From the NCBI GenBank assembly GCA_963513935.1, contig OY740772.1, forward strand, positions 98,723,340-98,787,339: a stretch of DNA of 64,000 nucleotides, given 5' to 3'. Under the pieces are notes generated by a model that saw only the letters and a list, made by a program, of their open reading frames with translations, did not search any database and had not been told where the DNA came from. The position numbers and the translations under genes are program-made. Shown here piece by piece: positions 59,421 to 64,000 of this stretch. Position 1 is the first letter of the stretch. Each line of letters begins with the position of its first letter. The DNA comes from Aphrophora alni (Eukaryota > Arthropoda > Insecta > Hemiptera > Aphrophoridae).

Positions 59421-59609
59421 AAGTACTCAAGAATCAACAACCTTTATCCGGTCATGAACTGCCATTTTTAGTCATATAGTCGTTCACAGAAAGTGCTGCG
59501 TGACTGGGAGCGTTATCGTGACGAAGCACCCAAGGGTCAACAATCATTACCCGGTAATAAACGGCCATTTTTAGTCATATAGTCGTTCACAGAAAGTGCT
59601 GCGTGACTG
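59420..59609. repeat. Diverged right edge of the satellite
   Basis: The last two monomers differ at many positions (CAAGAATCAACAACC, then CCCAAGGGTCAACAATC, and GGTAATAAACGGCC). Both keep the 103-bp length, which suggests that the long monomer is ancestral and the 96-bp type arose by a 7-bp deletion. Confidence 0.8.
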
Positions 59610-59799
59610 TTTTTAAGTCTCTCAAGAACCTCAGAATAGTAAATTAAATTAAATTTCTCTCTTTTAAATCCTAATGCACAATATCTCGATAGCTACAATA
59701 GTAATAATAAATATTGATTGCGTATTCCAATTTTCTTTTCTTGTTTTCTTTTCTTTTTTTTTTTTTTAATGACGAGTTTTTTTAAACATCACTCATCAC

Positions 59800-60075
59800 T
59801 TTGAGGTTTTGTTTCCAGATCGCACCGTCTCTGAATTTACCACCCGTTATGACTTTTTCAATATGTCCACAGTACCACATCTTTTCAGTTGTTTAGTTCC
59901 TGGATGAGGTTTTATGGAACCACATTTGCCACATGCGTCAAAATAACATGGTATGTTTTCATTCAAATTTAATTTATAACCTATCATTTTTACCGTTAAA
60001 CGTCGATCAGTGTCACTTTTTTTCTTCAGTTTATGTTGGGTTCTGTTCAGAACGAGATTAATTTCTGTTTAACGA
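59800..60075 (-). pseudogene. Mariner transposase relic, N-terminal part
   Basis: On the minus strand, from about 60070 downward, an open run reads NLVLNRTQHKLKKKSDTD, then RRLTVKMIGYKLNLNE near 60000-59950. This matches the conserved 'DRRLTV.MIA.ELN.N' helix-turn-helix segment of mariner transposases. It continues with a cysteine-containing stretch (CGKCGSIKPHPGTKQLKRCG) that ends at a stop near 59850. The cysteines first suggested a zinc finger, but the position after the mariner block fits the linker of a decayed transposase better. No inverted repeats found. Confidence 0.5.
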
Positions 60076-61475
60076 CTATCCAAATATTATTTCAGCCATC
60101 TGACAGACATTGTTTCATCTCAAAAGATTGTCTCGATACAAAATTTTATAGCATATTTCTGCTCAAAATATCATAAAACGACGTTACATTCGAATCTATT
60201 ATGGTTACCCCGATCTCTAAATGACTTGATACGTAACCATTCAATATCTTTTAGCTATTAGAGAAAATTTATAATTTGTGCAAAAATATTGCACAAACTT
60301 TCTCACTCACCCATCCTCAAAATCAAATATCAAAACTATTCGTCAAAAAAGTGTCTTTTCGTTAGTTGTCAATCAAAGAGTTAGAAGGAACCAACTGCCG
60401 CCTTCTTTTAAAGTATATTTATACAGGGGTGATCATTTTATCTTTGCCACCATTGGCATCTCGTATTGATCTATATTGATCTGTCGAAAACTTTAAATGA
60501 GAGCTTAATTATGTTTTCATGGTGTGTGTGATACATTGTTGTATCAGGTTGAAATTTTAATTAGGAATAGTATAGGAGGTGCAAATACCAACAGGACTAA
60601 AACGTAAAATAAATAATTTGCGGAACAGGTGAAATCAAACTAAATCAGGAATTAAATACAGAAAAATCGTATGGTATGTTAATTTGATCATCTCTTATTA
60701 AGCCTACATTGTTGAATTCACAACAGATAATTGTAATGAAGTAATACGTAGGTAATGAAGTAATGATAATGAAGTAATACATAAGTAATGAAGTAGGTAC
60801 GATACTTAAACTTTAATAGAATTCCAAAGAATACTGTTTTACTTTAACACACACTTAAATAGCTATAAACATCTGTTTCGTAGATTTAAGGAGTTCCATA
60901 AGAAATTTTAAAGTTGGGCGTCATATTGGTTAATGGCGGCCATTTTTTAAAGTTGTAAAACGATCTTTTAAACACCATGAAAAGTAATAAAGGTTCTCCA
61001 TTTAAAGTTCTTCGACAGATCAGTTTACAAGATACCAAAGGTGGGAAATATAAAATTATCACTCTATATGCGTAAGTAGATATTGGTTTATATTTTATTT
61101 CGACTCAATATTCCCGATTGAAAGGTTTCTTGTCTAAAAGCTTGCCAACTTTCAGACAAATCTCTCACAATGCTGCCATTCTCTGAGAAAAAATCATTGC
61201 CATTACTTTTTAGACAAATCTCGTATGGGATATTGGAAATGGAATTATTTATTGAAGGGAATGGATTGATTCCATTACCGCAATGCTTTTTGACAAAGTC
61301 AGAGTACGCTTGCCTTTTGTCAGGAGTTACTTGTACTTCAATATTTTTGGCGTTGAGACAACCTCTTGCTAAATATTTTATTATTTAGAATTGTCCCCTC
61401 CCCCCTTTCTACCACTAACTTATTCATAATTTCACAGTACGAACGGACAATCGTTGTTATCCAATAAACAGTAAG
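60076..61475. other. AT-rich DNA with a D4 unit, no gene seen
   Basis: A D4 unit lies at 60270-60400. GGCGGCCATTTTTTAAAG near 60936 recalls other dispersed repeats. Short open frames at 60278 and 61170 are not protein-like. Confidence 0.45.
60270..60400. repeat. Dispersed repeat D4, single unit
   Basis: AATATTGCACAAACTTTCTC, ACTCACCCATCCTCAAAATC, and TTTTCGTTAGTTGTCAATCA match 11490-11580. No CCTAA run. Confidence 0.7.
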
Positions 61476-61479
61476 TTTG

Positions 61480-62335
61480 GTAAATCGTCAAAAATTTAGA
61501 CCTCTGTTTTTTGACTGATCTTCACGCTTCATGACTTCATGGAACAGATAAATTCACGTAACGGCTACAAAATGTAAGATAGGAACATGACATTTGGTAT
61601 AGGAGACTATACTGTGCTCATATAGAATCATATTGAATTCAGAAAAATATAATTGAAAATTTCAAAATGGCGGCAATTGTAAACACTTTTTTGTTCATAT
61701 CTTGCGTGTTGTACAACTTATAAATTAATTAATCTAATAGTACCAGCCCCACTTCTCTACGATGACAAACAGAGAAGTTATTGTCAAAAATGCAATTTAT
61801 AACCCTAACCTCCAAAAAATGTGATATTCGTGAGGCCAAGTCATTGACACAAGGGTAGCGAGTGGAGGGTCCTTCTTATACGTTACATCTTTGACACCGA
61901 AAAGGTCGGAGACACTGACACGAGCAAAGCGAGTGTAGGCCATTTTTATATACACACCTATGACCCGCAAGGGCTTAACGAACGTCAAGAAACTAGCGAT
62001 ATACACACTTACTATGTTTGGAAAACCTGTGTAACAACTGTTTTAAACGAAATTGCATATTTGAGGCTCGCAATACCCGATATATTGACAAGAGCAAGGC
62101 GAGGGGAAACCATTTTAATTTTAATATAAACCCGTAAGGTTCATAAAACTTGTGTACCAACTGTTTTAAACAAACTCAGCCCTTCATCGTCCAATAAAAT
62201 TGTAGATTTCCAAGGCTTAAGAATCAAAAATGTTGTGGGGATTACGTTTAGAGGATCTGTCCTTATTATATTGTATGTTTGTAATGGGTAAGTATCTTAA
62301 TATGGCTCATCAACTTATTCATAATGTTTTCCAAA
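61480..62335 (+). repeat. Dispersed repeat D1 (copy 4), single 72-bp module
   Basis: Complete-looking D1 copy. The 5' part has TATAGGAGACTATACTGTGC. Then AAAATGGCGGCAATTGTAAA, ATGTGATATTCGTGAGG, one 71-bp module homologous to the 72-bp minisatellite unit (61860-61930: AGTGGAGGGTCCTT to CACGAGCAAAGCG), CCTGTGTAACAACTGTTTTA, and an AGAGGATCTGTCC block. This appears to be the unexpanded ancestor state of the array at 1-1015. Confidence 0.85.
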
Positions 62336-62739
62336 TTGTCTCGATTTTAACTTCAATAAGCGAATCGAGCTATACCTAATAACGATTCATACATACGCTT
62401 GATAATAAACATTCAAAAATACTGACGACATACCAAATGGTCAGGTTAAAACGGATTTCGCGTCGCTTTGTCTGTTATCATATTGAAGTGTAAGTACAGT
62501 ACTTTTGTTTTGCAAAATGCTTTTTTTAAAAAAAACCATAAGAAATCTATTTTCGAAGCAACAAACACTTTAAACGAAAGCATATTTAATTTTGAAGCCT
62601 ATATTTATTCCTAAATATATAGATATGTGAAGTTTTAAGACAATAAACCTGTTCAAGTCAAATTTAGCAATATTGAATGGCACATAAATTTTAGTTGGTT
62701 CAAATATACCAATACGTCTTATCAGAAAAACCAATGCAG

Positions 62740-63570
62740 AAATAAACCCATTATCTTCCGTTAGTAAAAACGGATTACGAATTGAAATAAAAAATCCTAT
62801 ACTTTAAGGCTCATTAGCTTTGAAAGAGCAGACAAAAGATTTATCCCTTCGATATACCGTTAGGTCACCATTCCATTGGCACTCATCTCCATAAGTCATG
62901 TGTTGCTGTCTTTGTGTAGTGTAGTCATGTGACTTATGATCACGTTTGTATTGAGTCTTAGTTATTTTGACTACTCAAGATTAGCTTTAGGGTTGTGTTC
63001 CTTTTTTAGATTATAATTTTAGTTTTCAATATTGTCCTACGGTGTGTTGGTCTTATTCACTGTTTTCATGTTCTCGGTTTATCACTTGATAACGGGATTG
63101 ATTTATATTCTCGAAACGTCTTGCTTTTTTTTATACAGATATGAGGATAACGTCCGAATAAACCACTTAATGTTATCCAATCACCCAAACCAGTGCAGAA
63201 ATTATTACTTCCAATAATAATACAAATTAATTACAAATCGAAAATCGAAATTTCTATAGTGTACATAAAGTTGAAGTTTAATAATTAATTTAATCTCCAG
63301 TGAGAGTCATTACAAGATCACGCGATAAACATTTGAAATAGTGGACAAAAGGTTATTCACTCCGATAAACCGTTAAGACACGATTCCGTTGGCACGCAAC
63401 CCTTAGCTATCAGCTGTTTACAGTTATTTGTGTAGTGTAGTTCCTGTGGTTTTTTCCTTATCGCGTTTATAATTACTCTGACTCTAAGCTGTTTTGGTGT
63501 CTTTTTTCATGCTCTGTGTTTATAACAGGAGTTGATTTATACATTTGAAACGTCGTGTATTACTTTGTTT
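62740..63570 (+). repeat. Diverged tandem duplication, about 500-bp period
   Basis: The 62840-63120 block (CGATATACCGTTAGGTCACC, TGTGTAGTGTAGTCATGTG, TTGATTTATATTCTCGAAAC then GTC) matches 63362-63555 (CGATAAACCGTTAAGACACG, TGTGTAGTGTAGTTCCTGTG, TTGATTTATACATTTGAAAC then GTC). The two units are well diverged. Confidence 0.65.
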
Positions 63571-64000
63571 GATAGCTTAAACCAAATGAAATCTTATGCA
63601 TTATACAATCAGTATCAAGTGACATCAACACTGCATCTAGTTATATCTCACAGAATAAAATTAGAAAATCAAACTGAAGAAACCTATCAATTGGAAATGG
63701 ACTATTGCTTTTATTTGCAGTCTGTGACCCACTTGTTTGCTTTAACACTAACATTGGTAGATTTTATTATGCTGTTTTTTTTATATTTTTCTTGAATTGA
63801 AACAGTAAGGGAGTGATTTCGGATCTGTAGAAATCAGGTCAGACTGTATCAATTTAGTTCCTTGATACTTCGTTTGACCCCTCCCCCCTCCATTTCCTTC
63901 CCTGCTATCAATATTTAAGTGTTTTCGTTTAAGACTCTTGGCTTTATACAGAGTGTAGAGAAAGTACCGGCCTGTAGAATATCTCGAAAGGATGAGGTTT
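63571..64000. other. AT-rich DNA, no gene accepted
   Basis: An open frame to 63795 begins inside the preceding repeat and has no recognised motif. A T-rich stretch is followed by a short C-rich run near 63878. Confidence 0.4.

Larger units (their letters stand above)
47331..59609. repeat. 12.3-kb satellite of 96- and 103-bp monomers
   Basis: About 125 head-to-tail monomers. The short type is 96 bp, the long type 103 bp; they differ mainly by a 7-bp block GAATAAA after ACTCAA. Other monomer-specific variants are GCATGAC or GCGTAAC, TCGTAACG or TCGTGACG, and CCCGTCATGAACGGACC or CCGGTCATGAACTGATC. Monomers are almost identical inside the array and diverge at the right edge, as expected from unequal exchange. 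Because 96 is 32 codons and the unit has a stop-free frame, long open frames of up to 573 codons appear; each 103-bp unit shifts the frame and ends them. The observed variants change amino acids, so there is no sign of selection for a protein. Confidence 0.98.

Noticed and set aside
47331..59609. Centromeric satellite with CENP-B box
   Set aside because: No match to the CENP-B box consensus in either monomer; position on the chromosome is unknown.
59840..59960. MYND-like zinc finger (CGKCG and LKRCG cysteines) on the minus strand
   Set aside because: Only two cysteine pairs are in frame, and the preceding DRRLTVKMI block identifies a decayed mariner transposase.

Overview
The window reads as intergenic and intronic DNA from an AT-rich animal genome, most likely an insect. 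It is dominated by mobile elements and tandem repeats and contains no complete host gene. Evidence for an arthropod source: a nearly full-length Jockey-type non-LTR retrotransposon, an RTE-type LINE relic, several Tc1/mariner relics, and a degenerate tract of CCTAA pentamers, the complement of the insect TTAGG repeat. No operon structure, Shine-Dalgarno sites or bacterial genes are present. I cannot name the species.

Layout, left to right. 1-1015: a 72-bp minisatellite cut by the window edge. It is an expanded module of a dispersed repeat (family D1) that also lies at about 33.6, 43.9-44.9 and 61.5-62.3 kb. 2.3-2.5 kb: one convincing orphan coding exon on the minus strand. 4.07-5.1 kb: decayed RTE-type LINE. 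6.1-6.5 and 9.5-9.8 kb: two copies of a tRNA-derived SINE. 7.2-7.7 kb: a 32-bp minisatellite. 11.0-11.5 kb: CCTAA-rich tract inside another dispersed repeat (D4). 14.6-15.2 and 17.4-17.9 kb: mariner relics. 18.14-18.32 kb: two candidate host exons on the plus strand. 18.27-27.69 kb: a Jockey element (ORF1 without its start codon, intact-looking ORF2, poly-A) sits exactly between two direct copies of a 2.67-kb host segment. 28.3-28.7 kb: a young MITE with perfect 33-bp inverted repeats. 29.1-29.4 kb: a LINE relic on the minus strand. 39.04-40.30 kb: a full-length but dead mariner nested in a dispersed repeat (D3). 47.33-59.61 kb: a 12.3-kb satellite built of 96-bp and 103-bp monomers. 59.8-60.1 kb: another mariner relic. 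The remainder is AT-rich DNA with short dispersed repeats.

The most interesting observation is a set of three unrelated-looking fold-back elements (15.5, 40.8 and 44.4 kb). All share one architecture: two inverted arms of 80-119 bp, a one-sided tail of about 33-46 bp ending near AACATTAAAT, a 12-14 bp target-site duplication, and a CGAAAC-type motif resembling the hammerhead-ribozyme core near the arm's inner end. This matches what is known of Penelope-like elements in snap-back form, and may be a family of minimal non-autonomous retroelements. One copy sits inside a D1 repeat whose empty site is visible elsewhere in the window.

The other two strong signals are the 2.67-kb direct repeats that bracket the Jockey element, and the nested amplification history of the big satellite (3,711-bp and 824-bp internal duplications marked by private variants). 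All statements rest on reading the sequence by eye; family names come from recognised protein motifs, and percentages are rough.
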